Below are positions 1 to 6,110 of a stretch of DNA of 8,945 nt, in pieces. Position numbers and translations under genes: made by a program. Every line of letters begins with the position of its first letter. The first letter of the stretch is position 1. The DNA comes from Desulfovibrionaceae bacterium. Its GTDB lineage: Bacteria; Pseudomonadota; Gammaproteobacteria; Burkholderiales; Burkholderiaceae_C. The notes under the pieces were generated by a model. The model ran no database searches, was not told where the DNA came from, and saw nothing but the letters and a program-made list of their open reading frames with translations. The stretch covers positions 1-8,945 of the forward strand of contig WRJY01000253.1 of the NCBI GenBank assembly GCA_009778355.1, given 5' to 3'.

Positions 1-181
1 CCGCCGGCTGGTCGCCCGCCGGCGGGTACGGCTGGTAAAGCTCGAACGGCGAGCCGGGGTAGCTGACGAACTGGCCGGGCGGCGCGGCGGCGGCGGCGAC
101 TGGCCCCGCTGGGGACTGGGGTGGTTGGGCCTTGGGCGTTGAGCGTTGGGCGTTGAGCGTTGAGCGCGGGACGCGGGACGC
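1..181 (-). CDS. uvrB: UvrB N-terminal fragment (partial; no start codon in frame)
   Basis: On the minus strand, positions 76 to 1 read GQFVSYPGSPFELYQPYPPA and then GDQPA before leaving the window. This matches the start of UvrB, the helicase-like damage-verification subunit of UvrABC nucleotide excision repair, whose N-terminus carries an F-x-L...P-x-GDQP-x-AI segment just before the Walker A motif. Walker A itself lies outside the window. Further upstream (127 to 77) the frame reads as a Pro/Ala-rich leader. The frame is open back to 181 and is closed by a TGA at 184-182, inside a 7-bp tandem repeat array. Positions 1-181 contain no CA dinucleotide, so the minus strand has no ATG, GTG, TTG or CTG anywhere there; ATT, ATC and ATA are also absent. 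The gene as read therefore lacks a start, so it is either frameshifted by the array or misassembled. Family assignment comes from remembered homologues. Confidence 0.7.
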
Positions 182-208
182 TCAACGCTGAACGCGGAAC
201 GCTGGACC
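132..208. repeat. Heptanucleotide tandem array, about 11 units
   Basis: The stretch divides exactly into 7-bp units: TTGGGCG, TTGAGCG, TTGGGCG, TTGAGCG, TTGAGCG, CGGGACG, CGGGACG, CTCAACG, CTGAACG, CGGAACG, CTGGACC. The left half is built on TTGRGCG and the right half on CTSAACG-like units, so the array is also an inverted repeat. The 11-mer GCGTTGAGCGT at 150-160 (and again at 136-146) is perfectly complementary to ACGCTCAACGC at 178-188. Seven is not a multiple of three, so gain or loss of a unit changes the reading frame of anything translated across it. Confidence 0.85.
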
Positions 209-218
209 CCGGCGGCAA

Positions 219-257
219 CCCCTCCGGGGAAAGGCCCGGCTGGGGGCCAGCGGCGTC
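219..257. repeat. Dispersed intergenic repeat, copy 1
   Basis: This begins CCCCTCCGGGG (a small hairpin) and ends GGGGGCCAGCGGCG. It aligns over about 40 bp with 2186-2225, which begins CCCCATCTGGGGG and ends GGGGGCCAACGGCG. The two copies flank mmsA in the same orientation. They look like one family of short, mobile-like intergenic repeats common in Burkholderiales; the family membership is from memory. Confidence 0.6.
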
Positions 258-428
258 GGATGAAGCGGAGGGCGAAGGCATCGGTCAATACGGCAAGAAG
301 CCAGCCGAAACGGCGGGCCAGCCAAGCACGATACCCGATTCAGGCACCGCCAGGTTCTCATTGCGCCTCGCGCCGGTTTGTTATCGCATTTTTGTTCACG
401 CCTGGCCGCGCGGATTGCAGCGCAAATT

Positions 429-456
429 CGCCAAATGCGGGTCGCCCAATGCGGGT
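429..456. promoter_or_regulatory. 14-bp tandem direct repeat upstream of mmsA (candidate operator)
   Basis: CGCCAAATGCGGGT (429-442) is followed immediately by CGCCCAATGCGGGT (443-456), identical at 13 of 14 positions. It ends 61 bp before the mmsA start codon and 11 bp before a TAGGAT that could be a -10 element, where an activator or repressor would sit. A direct repeat of 14 bp could be a tandem binding site, but no known regulator motif was recognised, so the function is inference. Confidence 0.35.
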
Positions 457-500
457 TGTGCATGGTGTAGGATCGCTCGGTTCCAAGGGTTCAAATACAC

Positions 501-509
501 AAGAGAGAG
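501..509 (+). promoter_or_regulatory. Ribosome binding site that decides the mmsA start
   Basis: AAGAGAGAG is the only purine-rich tract before the gene. It lies 2 nt from the ATG at 512 but 8 nt from the ATG at 518, so the second ATG is the better start. Confidence 0.5.
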
Positions 510-517
510 ACATGCAC

Positions 518-2035
518 ATGAGCACATCCGCTTCTGCCCAGGTTGCCACCGTCAAGCTGCTGATCGGGGGCCGGTTCGTCGAATCCAAAACCACTCAGTG
601 GCGCGACGTGGTGAACCCAGCCACCCAGCAGGTGCTGGCGCGCGTGCCCTTTGCCACGGGCGAGGAGATCGACGCCGCCGTGGCCGCAGCCAAGCAAGCC
701 TTCGGGTCCTGGCGCAAGACGGCCATCAGTTCGCGCGCGCGCATTTTCCTGAAGTACCAGCAGTTGATTCGCGAGCACATGGCCGAGCTGGCCGCGCTGC
801 TGACCGCCGAGCAGGGCAAGACGCTGCCCGATGCCGAGGGCGACGTGTTCCGTGGCCTGGAGGTGGTGGAGCACGCCAGCGCCATCGGCAACCTGCAACT
901 GGGCGAGTTGGCCAACAACGTGGCGGCGGGCGTGGATACCTACTCGCTGTTGCAGCCGCTGGGCGTATGCGCGGGCATTACGCCGTTCAATTTTCCGGCC
1001 ATGATTCCGCTGTGGATGTTCCCGATGGCGATTGCCGCCGGCAACACCTTCGTGCTCAAGCCGTCCGAGCAGGACCCGATGGTCACCATGCGGCTGGCCG
1101 AACTGGCGCTGGAGGCGGGCATTCCCCCCGGCGTGCTGAACGTGGTGCACGGCGGCGAGGACGCGGTCAACGCCATTTGCGATCACCGGGACATCAAGGC
1201 CATCAGTTTCGTCGGTTCCACCAAGGTCGGCACCCACGTTTACAACCGCGCCAGCCTGGCCGGCAAGCGGGTGCAGTGCATGATGGGGGCCAAGAACCAC
1301 GCCATCGTGCTGCCCGACGCCAACAAGGAGCAAACGCTCAACGCCGTGGCGGGCTCGGCCTTTGGCGCCGCCGGGCAGCGCTGCATGGCGGTGACGGTGG
1401 CGGTGCTGGTGGGCGAAGCGCAGCAGTGGGTTGCCGACTTGGTGGCCAAGGCCAGGGCGCTGAAGATCAATGCCGGCACCGAGAAGGGCGCCGACATCGG
1501 CCCGCTGGTCTCGCGCGCCGCCCGCGGGCGGGTGGAGGCGCTGATCGAGCGCGGCGTTGCCGAGGGCGCCAAGCTGGAACTCGATGGCCGCAACCCCGGC
1601 GTGCCGGGCTACGAGCAGGGCAACTTCGTCGGCCCGACCATCTTCAGCGGCGTCAAGCCGGGCATGAGCATTTACGAGCAGGAAATTTTCGGCCCCGTGC
1701 TGTGCCTGGTGGGCGCCCGCGATCTGGACGAGGCCATCGCGTTCATCAATGCCAACCCCAATGGCAACGGCACGGCCATTTTCACGCAAAGCGGCGCGGC
1801 GGCGCGCAAGTTCCAGGAGGACATCGAGGTCGGGCAGGTCGGCATCAACGTGCCGATTCCGGTGCCGGTGCCGCTGTTCTCGTTCACGGGTTCGCGCGCC
1901 TCCAAGCTGGGCGATCTGGGGCCCTACGGCAAGCAGGTGGTGCTGTTCTACACGCAGACCAAGACGGTGACGGCGCGCTGGTTCGACGACGACGTTTCGG
2001 CGCATGGAGTCAACACCACGATCAGTTTGAAGTGA
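518..2035 (+). CDS. mmsA: Methylmalonate-semialdehyde dehydrogenase (CoA-acylating)
   Basis: This cytosolic NAD-dependent enzyme converts methylmalonate semialdehyde plus CoA to propionyl-CoA and CO2, the last step of the valine distal pathway. The 505 aa length is normal for the family. The aldehyde dehydrogenase fold is clear: an N-terminal segment with LLIGGRFVES (about 15-24), the cofactor-binding ITPFNFPAMIPLWMFP (154-169) and KPSE (181-184), FVGST (231-235), and the catalytic cysteine C289 in AAGQRCM. Ordinary aldehyde dehydrogenases have a general-base glutamate where this protein reads MMGAKNHAIVLPDAN (255-269). That substitution, with Asn following GAK, is the hallmark of the CoA-acylating MmsA branch. 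The C-terminus YTQTKTVTARWF is also typical. Frame and stop (TGA 2033-2035) are clear. The start at 518 is preferred over 512 on ribosome-site spacing. It heads the valine catabolic cluster. Confidence 0.95.
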   Translation: MSTSASAQVATVKLLIGGRFVESKTTQWRDVVNPATQQVLARVPFATGEEIDAAVAAAKQAFGSWRKTAISSRARIFLKYQQLIREHMAELAALLTAEQGKTLPDAEGDVFRGLEVVEHASAIGNLQLGELANNVAAGVDTYSLLQPLGVCAGITPFNFPAMIPLWMFPMAIAAGNTFVLKPSEQDPMVTMRLAELALEAGIPPGVLNVVHGGEDAVNAICDHRDIKAISFVGSTKVGTHVYNRASLAGKRVQCMMGAKNHAIVLPDANKEQTLNAVAGSAFGAAGQRCMAVTVAVLVGEAQQWVADLVAKARALKINAGTEKGADIGPLVSRAARGRVEALIERGVAEGAKLELDGRNPGVPGYEQGNFVGPTIFSGVKPGMSIYEQEIFGPVLCLVGARDLDEAIAFINANPNGNGTAIFTQSGAAARKFQEDIEVGQVGINVPIPVPVPLFSFTGSRASKLGDLGPYGKQVVLFYTQTKTVTARWFDDDVSAHGVNTTISLK

Positions 2036-2040
2036 TGGGT

Positions 2041-2225
2041 ATTTCTCCCTCCTCCTCTGGGAGGTTGTCGCAAAACGCTTTCGCTCCCCGGTTTTTCTCC
2101 CTCGCCCGCTTGCGGGAGAGGGTTGGGCAGAGGGTAAGCGGCGCATCGCCGGGGCGCAGCGCCTCCATGCGAACTCTTGCTCCTTCCCCATCTGGGGGAA
2201 GGTTGGGATGGGGGCCAACGGCGCC
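2041..2225. repeat. Hairpin-rich intergenic repeat block between mmsA and the acyl-CoA dehydrogenase
   Basis: Three inverted repeats follow one another. CCTCC/GGAGG lies at 2051-2055 / 2060-2064. At 2099-2121 CCCTC-G-CCCGC pairs with GCGGG-A-GAGGG around TT, with one G/A mismatch. At 2182-2189 / 2195-2202 CCTTCCCC pairs perfectly with GGGGAAGG. The middle one resembles the CCCGCTTGCGGG-type repeat widespread between genes of high-GC Proteobacteria. The last forms part of the copy at 2186-2225 that matches 219-257. No gene is supported here. Confidence 0.65.
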
Positions 2226-2287
2226 ACCAGCCGCACGATGAGAATCAGACAACAAACGCCAAGTGGTCATGCCGTGATTACCCAACC

Positions 2288-3445
2288 ATGAACTTTGAAC
2301 TGACGCCCGACCAGCGCGCGTTCGCGCACGTCGCGCACGATTTCGCGCAGGCTGAACTGGCGCCCCACGCGGCGCGCTGGGACGCCGAATCCATCTTCCC
2401 GCGCGAGGCCATCGCCAAGGCGGGCGAATTGGGTTTTTGCGGCCTGTACACGCCCGAGAACGCCGGTGGTCTGGGGCTGCCGCGGCTGGACGCCACGCTG
2501 GTGTTCGAGCAGTTGGCGGCGGTCGATCCGTCCACCACCGCCTTCATCACCATTCACAACATGGCGACCTGGCTGCTGGGCACCTGGGCGCAGGACGCCG
2601 TGCGCGAGCAATGGGGCCCGGCCCTGTGCAGCGGCCAGAAACTGGCCAGCTATTGCCTGACCGAGCCGGGCGCCGGCTCCGACGCGGCCTCACTCAAAAC
2701 CCGCGCCCGGCTGGAAGGCGGCCACTACGTCATCAACGGCGGCAAGGCTTTCATCAGCGGCGCGGGCAGTACCGACGTGCTGGTGCTGATGGCGCGCACG
2801 GGCGACGCCGAATCCGGCGCCGGCGGCATATCGGCCTTTGCCGTGCCCGCCCAGGCCGAGGGCATTCACTACGGCCAGAAGGAACAGAAGATGGGCTGGA
2901 ACAGCCAGCCCACGCGCCAGATCAGCTTCGACAACGTGCGCATTCCGGCCAACCACCTGCTGGGCCGCGAGGGCGAGGGCTTCAAGATAGCGATGAAGGC
3001 CCTGGACGGCGGGCGCATCAACATCGCCACCTGCTCGGTGGGCGCCGCCCAGGGCGCGCTGGACCATGCCCGCGCCTACATGCACGAGCGCAAGCAGTTC
3101 GGCCAGCCGCTGGCGGGTTTTCAGGCCCTGCAATTCAAGCTGGCCGACATGGCCACCGACCTGGTGGCCGCGCGCCAGATGGTGCGCATGGCCGCCGCCA
3201 AGCTGGACGCCGGCGCGAGCGATGCCAGCACCTATTGCGCGATGGCCAAGCGCTTTGCCACCGACGCGGGGTTTGGCGTCATCAACGACGCGCTGCAACT
3301 GCACGGCGGCTACGGGTACACCCGCGCTTACCCGCTGGAGCGCCTGCTGCGCGACGCCCGCGTGCACCAGATTCTGGAAGGCACCAACGAGGTGATGCGC
3401 GTCATCATCGCGCGGCGGCTGCTGCGGGGCGATGCGCTGGAATGA
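2288..3445 (+). CDS. Acyl-CoA dehydrogenase, isobutyryl-CoA dehydrogenase type
   Basis: This FAD-dependent flavoenzyme desaturates acyl-CoA and passes electrons to ETF. In this context the substrate is probably isobutyryl-CoA, giving methacrylyl-CoA. The 385 aa length is normal. The N-terminal helical domain starts at MNFELTPDQRAF. The middle beta domain contains the family signature YCLTEPGAGSDAASLKT (about 124-140). The C-terminal helical domain ends with RLLRDARVHQILEGTNE, where the glutamate at 364 (LEGTNE) aligns with the catalytic base of short/medium-chain dehydrogenases. The start at 2288 matches the family's usual N-terminus; the reading frame extends upstream into repeat sequence and that part is not credible. 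No good ribosome site precedes it. Substrate choice rests on the neighbours mmsA, mmsB and the hydrolase; 2-methyl-branched acyl-CoAs are also possible. Confidence 0.92.
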   Translation: MNFELTPDQRAFAHVAHDFAQAELAPHAARWDAESIFPREAIAKAGELGFCGLYTPENAGGLGLPRLDATLVFEQLAAVDPSTTAFITIHNMATWLLGTWAQDAVREQWGPALCSGQKLASYCLTEPGAGSDAASLKTRARLEGGHYVINGGKAFISGAGSTDVLVLMARTGDAESGAGGISAFAVPAQAEGIHYGQKEQKMGWNSQPTRQISFDNVRIPANHLLGREGEGFKIAMKALDGGRINIATCSVGAAQGALDHARAYMHERKQFGQPLAGFQALQFKLADMATDLVAARQMVRMAAAKLDAGASDASTYCAMAKRFATDAGFGVINDALQLHGGYGYTRAYPLERLLRDARVHQILEGTNEVMRVIIARRLLRGDALE

Positions 3446-3455
3446 AGCCCGCGGC

Positions 3456-3989
3456 ATGAACCGTCGCTATCGCAAAAAAATGCAGGCTTGGCGGGCGCGC
3501 AAGAAAATGCGGGCCTATTGGGCGCACGCCGAAATGCGTGAACGCCGCACCATTGATCGCCTTAACTTCACCAGTTGGTTTAACCTTTGGCACACCCATC
3601 CAGATTGGTATGGCCGTGGCAATACGCACCCCAGCGACATCCCGGAAATTGCAGCCATGACGGTCCGCCTTTTGCGCTACATGGAAATGCGAGCCCAAGG
3701 CCGCTCCGAGCCCATCCAGCTTTGGGCGATGCTGCACGGCAACCGCGGCAACGCCGCGGACAATGCGGTTTACGCTCATTCGCCCAATCCATACGACACA
3801 CCCTATCCGTGTGATTTCCCGATGGTGACATGGGATGCGCCTGTTCCAGATTGGGTGTCCACCGTGGTTCCTGATACGCACCAAATCGGTACAGGCAGTG
3901 ATGACAACGGATTCGTCTACTTTATCCGGCAGCGCCCCAATCCGCGTCAGCCAAGCAACACATATGACTCCCTCTCCCGTCCTGTTTGA
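3456..3989 (+). CDS. Uncharacterised tryptophan-rich protein inserted in the valine cluster
   Basis: I do not recognise this 177-aa protein as any known enzyme. It begins with a very basic stretch (MNRRYRKKMQAWRARKKMRA), then WFNLWHTHPDWYGRGN (41-56), a central segment, and a Pro/Asp-rich C-terminal half with YAHSPNPYDTPYPCDF (106-121) and GFVYFIRQRP (152-161). It has eight tryptophans (12, 22, 41, 45, 51, 90, 126, 133), no signal peptide and no membrane segment. The ATG is 10 nt after the dehydrogenase stop; an in-frame ATG at 3432 overlaps that gene and is an alternative. The last 26 nt overlap the following hydrolase gene. Local GC is visibly lower (30 of 60 bases at 3541-3600), suggesting separate origin. 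Small proteins with such W/H/P motifs can be immunity proteins of polymorphic toxin loci, but that is only a guess and no toxin gene is adjacent. Confidence 0.7.
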   Translation: MNRRYRKKMQAWRARKKMRAYWAHAEMRERRTIDRLNFTSWFNLWHTHPDWYGRGNTHPSDIPEIAAMTVRLLRYMEMRAQGRSEPIQLWAMLHGNRGNAADNAVYAHSPNPYDTPYPCDFPMVTWDAPVPDWVSTVVPDTHQIGTGSDDNGFVYFIRQRPNPRQPSNTYDSLSRPV

Positions 3990-5097
3990 AACCCTGCCCA
4001 CCGCCAGCGGCCACCTGTTCGGCCACGCCACGCTCAACACGCCGGCCAACCTGAACGCGCTGTCGCTGGCGATGGTTGATCTGCTCGACCCGCAACTGAC
4101 CGCGTGGTCGCGTGACGAGCGCATCGCCGGCGTGCTGCTCGACGCGGCGGGCGACAAGGCGTTTTGCGCTGGCGGCGACGTGGTATCGCTGGCCAGGGAA
4201 ATCCGCGCGTTGCACGCCACGCAGCCCGGCGCGGTGCTGGCCAGCGCGTCCGATTTCTTCGAGCGCGAATACCGGTTGGATTACCGCATTCACACGTTCC
4301 CGAAACCGCTGCTGGTGTGGGGTCACGGCATCGTCATGGGCGGCGGCATCGGTCTGATGGCGGGCGCTTCGCACCGCGTGGTCACGCCCAAAACCCGCCT
4401 GGCGATGCCTGAAATCGGCATCGGCCTGTACCCCGACGTGGCCGGAAGCTGGTTTCTGCCCCGCCTGCCGGGCCGCGCCGGCGCGTTTCTGGCGCTGACC
4501 GGCGCGCCCCTGAACGCCGCCGACGCGCTGTTTGCCGGCATGGCCGACTTCGCGCTGCGCGCCGGCGACCGCGCCGCGCTGCTGCAAGCCATTGGCAACG
4601 CACACTGGCAGGGCGAGGCGGGGGCCGATGGCGCTCGTCTGTCGCACCTGATCGAATCGCTGGCGGCGGGCGGGGTGGAACTGCCCGCGTCGCCGCTGCG
4701 CACGCACCTGGATCGCATCAACGCCGTGATCGGCCACGATCGGCTGGCCGACCTCGCACCCCGCCTCGCGGCGCTGGCGGGCGATGCCGACCCCTGGCTG
4801 GCGCAGGCCGGGGCCACGTTCGCGGGCGGCTCGCCCACCTCTGCCGCGCTGGCGCTGGAAATGCAGCGCCGCTGCCGCCATGCCTCGCTGGCCGATGCCC
4901 TGCGGCTGGAATACCAGGCCAGCGTCGGCTGCTGCGCGCACGCGGACTTCGCCGAAGGCGTGCGCGCCCTGCTCATCGACAAGGACAAAGCCCCACGCTG
5001 GCAGCCCGCCACGCTGGTGGAGCTGACGCCCGCGTGGATCGACGCGCATCTGAAGCCGCGCTTTGCCGGAGCGCATCCGCTGGCGGACTTGAACTGA
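3964..5097 (+). CDS. 3-hydroxyisobutyryl-CoA hydrolase (crotonase superfamily)
   Basis: This enzyme hydrolyses 3-hydroxyisobutyryl-CoA to free 3-hydroxyisobutyrate and CoA in valine degradation. The 377 aa length fits the hydrolase branch (about 350-380 aa) and is too long for a simple enoyl-CoA hydratase. Visible motifs are DKAFCAGGDV (64-73), the oxyanion-hole region HGIVMGGGIGLM (121-132), and MPEIGIGLYPDVAGSWFL (148-165). E150 and D158 in that last motif have the same 8-residue spacing as the catalytic Glu/Asp pair of human HIBCH. The long C-terminal part of the branch is also present. The ATG at 3964 gives the family's usual short N-terminus; the frame continues upstream (ATG at 3901) through the preceding gene, and I judge that extension to be a shadow. 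No clear ribosome site is present, so translation may depend on coupling to the upstream gene, which ends 26 nt inside this one. Confidence 0.9.
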   Translation: MTPSPVLFETLPTASGHLFGHATLNTPANLNALSLAMVDLLDPQLTAWSRDERIAGVLLDAAGDKAFCAGGDVVSLAREIRALHATQPGAVLASASDFFEREYRLDYRIHTFPKPLLVWGHGIVMGGGIGLMAGASHRVVTPKTRLAMPEIGIGLYPDVAGSWFLPRLPGRAGAFLALTGAPLNAADALFAGMADFALRAGDRAALLQAIGNAHWQGEAGADGARLSHLIESLAAGGVELPASPLRTHLDRINAVIGHDRLADLAPRLAALAGDADPWLAQAGATFAGGSPTSAALALEMQRRCRHASLADALRLEYQASVGCCAHADFAEGVRALLIDKDKAPRWQPATLVELTPAWIDAHLKPRFAGAHPLADLN

Positions 5098-5138
5098 TTG
5101 CCAACCTGACTCACCACACCCCAAGGAGACCAAAGATC

Positions 5139-6032
5139 ATGAGCACACTTCCCCGCATCGCCTTCATTGGCCTGGGCAACATGGGCGCGCCGATGGCCGC
5201 CAACTTGGCGCGCGCCGGTTACCCCGTGCAGGCGTTCGATTTGAGCGAGGCCGCCTGCGCCGCCGCGCGCCAGGCCGGCGCGGGCATCGCGGCGTCGGCG
5301 ATCGAGGCCGTCAAGGGCGCGGCGGTGGTCATTTCGATGCTGCCGGCCAGCCGCCATGTCGAGACGCTGTACCTGGGGCAGGGCGTGCTGGCTGCCATCG
5401 AACCCGGCGCGCTGGTCATCGATTGCAGCACCATCGCCCCGGCATCGGCGCAAAAGGTGGCGCAGGCGGCGGCGGCGCGCGGCCTGGCGATGATCGACGC
5501 CCCCGTCTCTGGCGGCGTGGCGGGTGCGGCGGCGGGCACGCTCACTTTCATCGTCGGCGGCGAAGCGGCGGCGCTGGAGCGCGCCCGGCCCGTGCTGCAA
5601 GCCATGGGCAAGAACATCTTCCACATGGGCGCCGCCGGGGCCGGGCAGGTCGCCAAGCTGTGCAACAACATGGCGCTGGGCGTCATCATGGCCGTCACCG
5701 GCGAGGCCATCGCCTTGGGCGTGGCGCACGGGCTGGATGCCAAAACGCTGTCGCAAATGATGGCCGTCAGCACCAGCCGCAGTTGGGCCACCGAAGTCTG
5801 CAACCCCTGGCCCGGCGTGCTGGAAAACGCCCCGTCCTCGCGCGGCTACGCGGGCGGCTTCGGCAGCGATCTGATGCTCAAGGACCTGGGCCTGGCGGTG
5901 GAGGCGGCCATGGGCGTGGGCAACGCCATCCCGCTGGGCGAGATGGCGCGCAACCTCTACGCGCTGAACCAGCAGGCCGGACGCGGCGGGCTGGACTTTT
6001 CCAGCGTGGTCAAACTGGTCGCCAAGGAGTGA
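5139..6032 (+). CDS. mmsB: 3-hydroxyisobutyrate dehydrogenase
   Basis: This NAD(P)-dependent beta-hydroxyacid dehydrogenase oxidises 3-hydroxyisobutyrate to methylmalonate semialdehyde, the substrate of MmsA at the head of the cluster. The 297 aa length is standard. The Rossmann motif IGLGNMGAPMAANL lies at 10-23, the substrate-binding DAPVSGGVAGAAAGTLTFIVGG at 120-141, and the catalytic lysine is K173 in KLCNNM. The C-terminal helical domain contains GFGSDLMLKDLGLA. The ribosome site AAGGAG (5123-5128) sits 10 nt before the ATG and is the best in the cluster. The gene follows the hydrolase by 41 nt. Confidence 0.95.
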   Translation: MSTLPRIAFIGLGNMGAPMAANLARAGYPVQAFDLSEAACAAARQAGAGIAASAIEAVKGAAVVISMLPASRHVETLYLGQGVLAAIEPGALVIDCSTIAPASAQKVAQAAAARGLAMIDAPVSGGVAGAAAGTLTFIVGGEAAALERARPVLQAMGKNIFHMGAAGAGQVAKLCNNMALGVIMAVTGEAIALGVAHGLDAKTLSQMMAVSTSRSWATEVCNPWPGVLENAPSSRGYAGGFGSDLMLKDLGLAVEAAMGVGNAIPLGEMARNLYALNQQAGRGGLDFSSVVKLVAKE

Positions 6033-6110
6033 CGAGCGCCCGAAGCGCCCCGTCCGCCGCGCATACTGCTGTTGGCGTTTGTCATCTGCTTCACGTAGGT
6101 CGCCTGCGCC

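Larger units (their letters stand above)
209..500. other. Intergenic region between uvrB fragment and mmsA
   Basis: No convincing gene is seen here. The minus strand is open from an ATG at 463-461 down to 184-182, but the translation is Arg/Pro-rich without recognisable motifs. Another minus-strand ATG at 281-279 opens a frame that runs through the heptad array. The region must hold the promoters for mmsA and, if uvrB is expressed from here, for uvrB in the other direction. It also contains the dispersed repeat at 219-257 and the 14-bp tandem repeat at 429-456. I saw no clear -35/-10 pair; TAGGAT at 468-473 is a possible -10 for mmsA without a good -35. Confidence 0.5.

Noticed and set aside
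132..208. CRISPR array
   Set aside because: Units are 7 bp with no spacers; this is a simple tandem repeat.
182..463. Minus-strand 93-codon frame as a real small gene or as the uvrB start
   Set aside because: It is in the same frame as the uvrB fragment but ends at a TGA before it. The translation spans the dispersed repeat and shows no domain, so it cannot supply the start as sequenced.
491..2236. Minus-strand open frame of 581 codons opposite mmsA
   Set aside because: His/Arg/Gln-rich antisense shadow with no motifs.
160..2241. Long plus-strand open frame of nearly 700 codons overlapping mmsA
   Set aside because: Arg/Gly/His-rich translation without motifs, in a shifted frame of a clearly identified mmsA; a high-GC shadow.
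3835..3963. Longer N-terminus for the 3-hydroxyisobutyryl-CoA hydrolase
   Set aside because: The extra residues have no family counterpart and lie within the preceding gene; MTPSPVLFETLP is the usual beginning.
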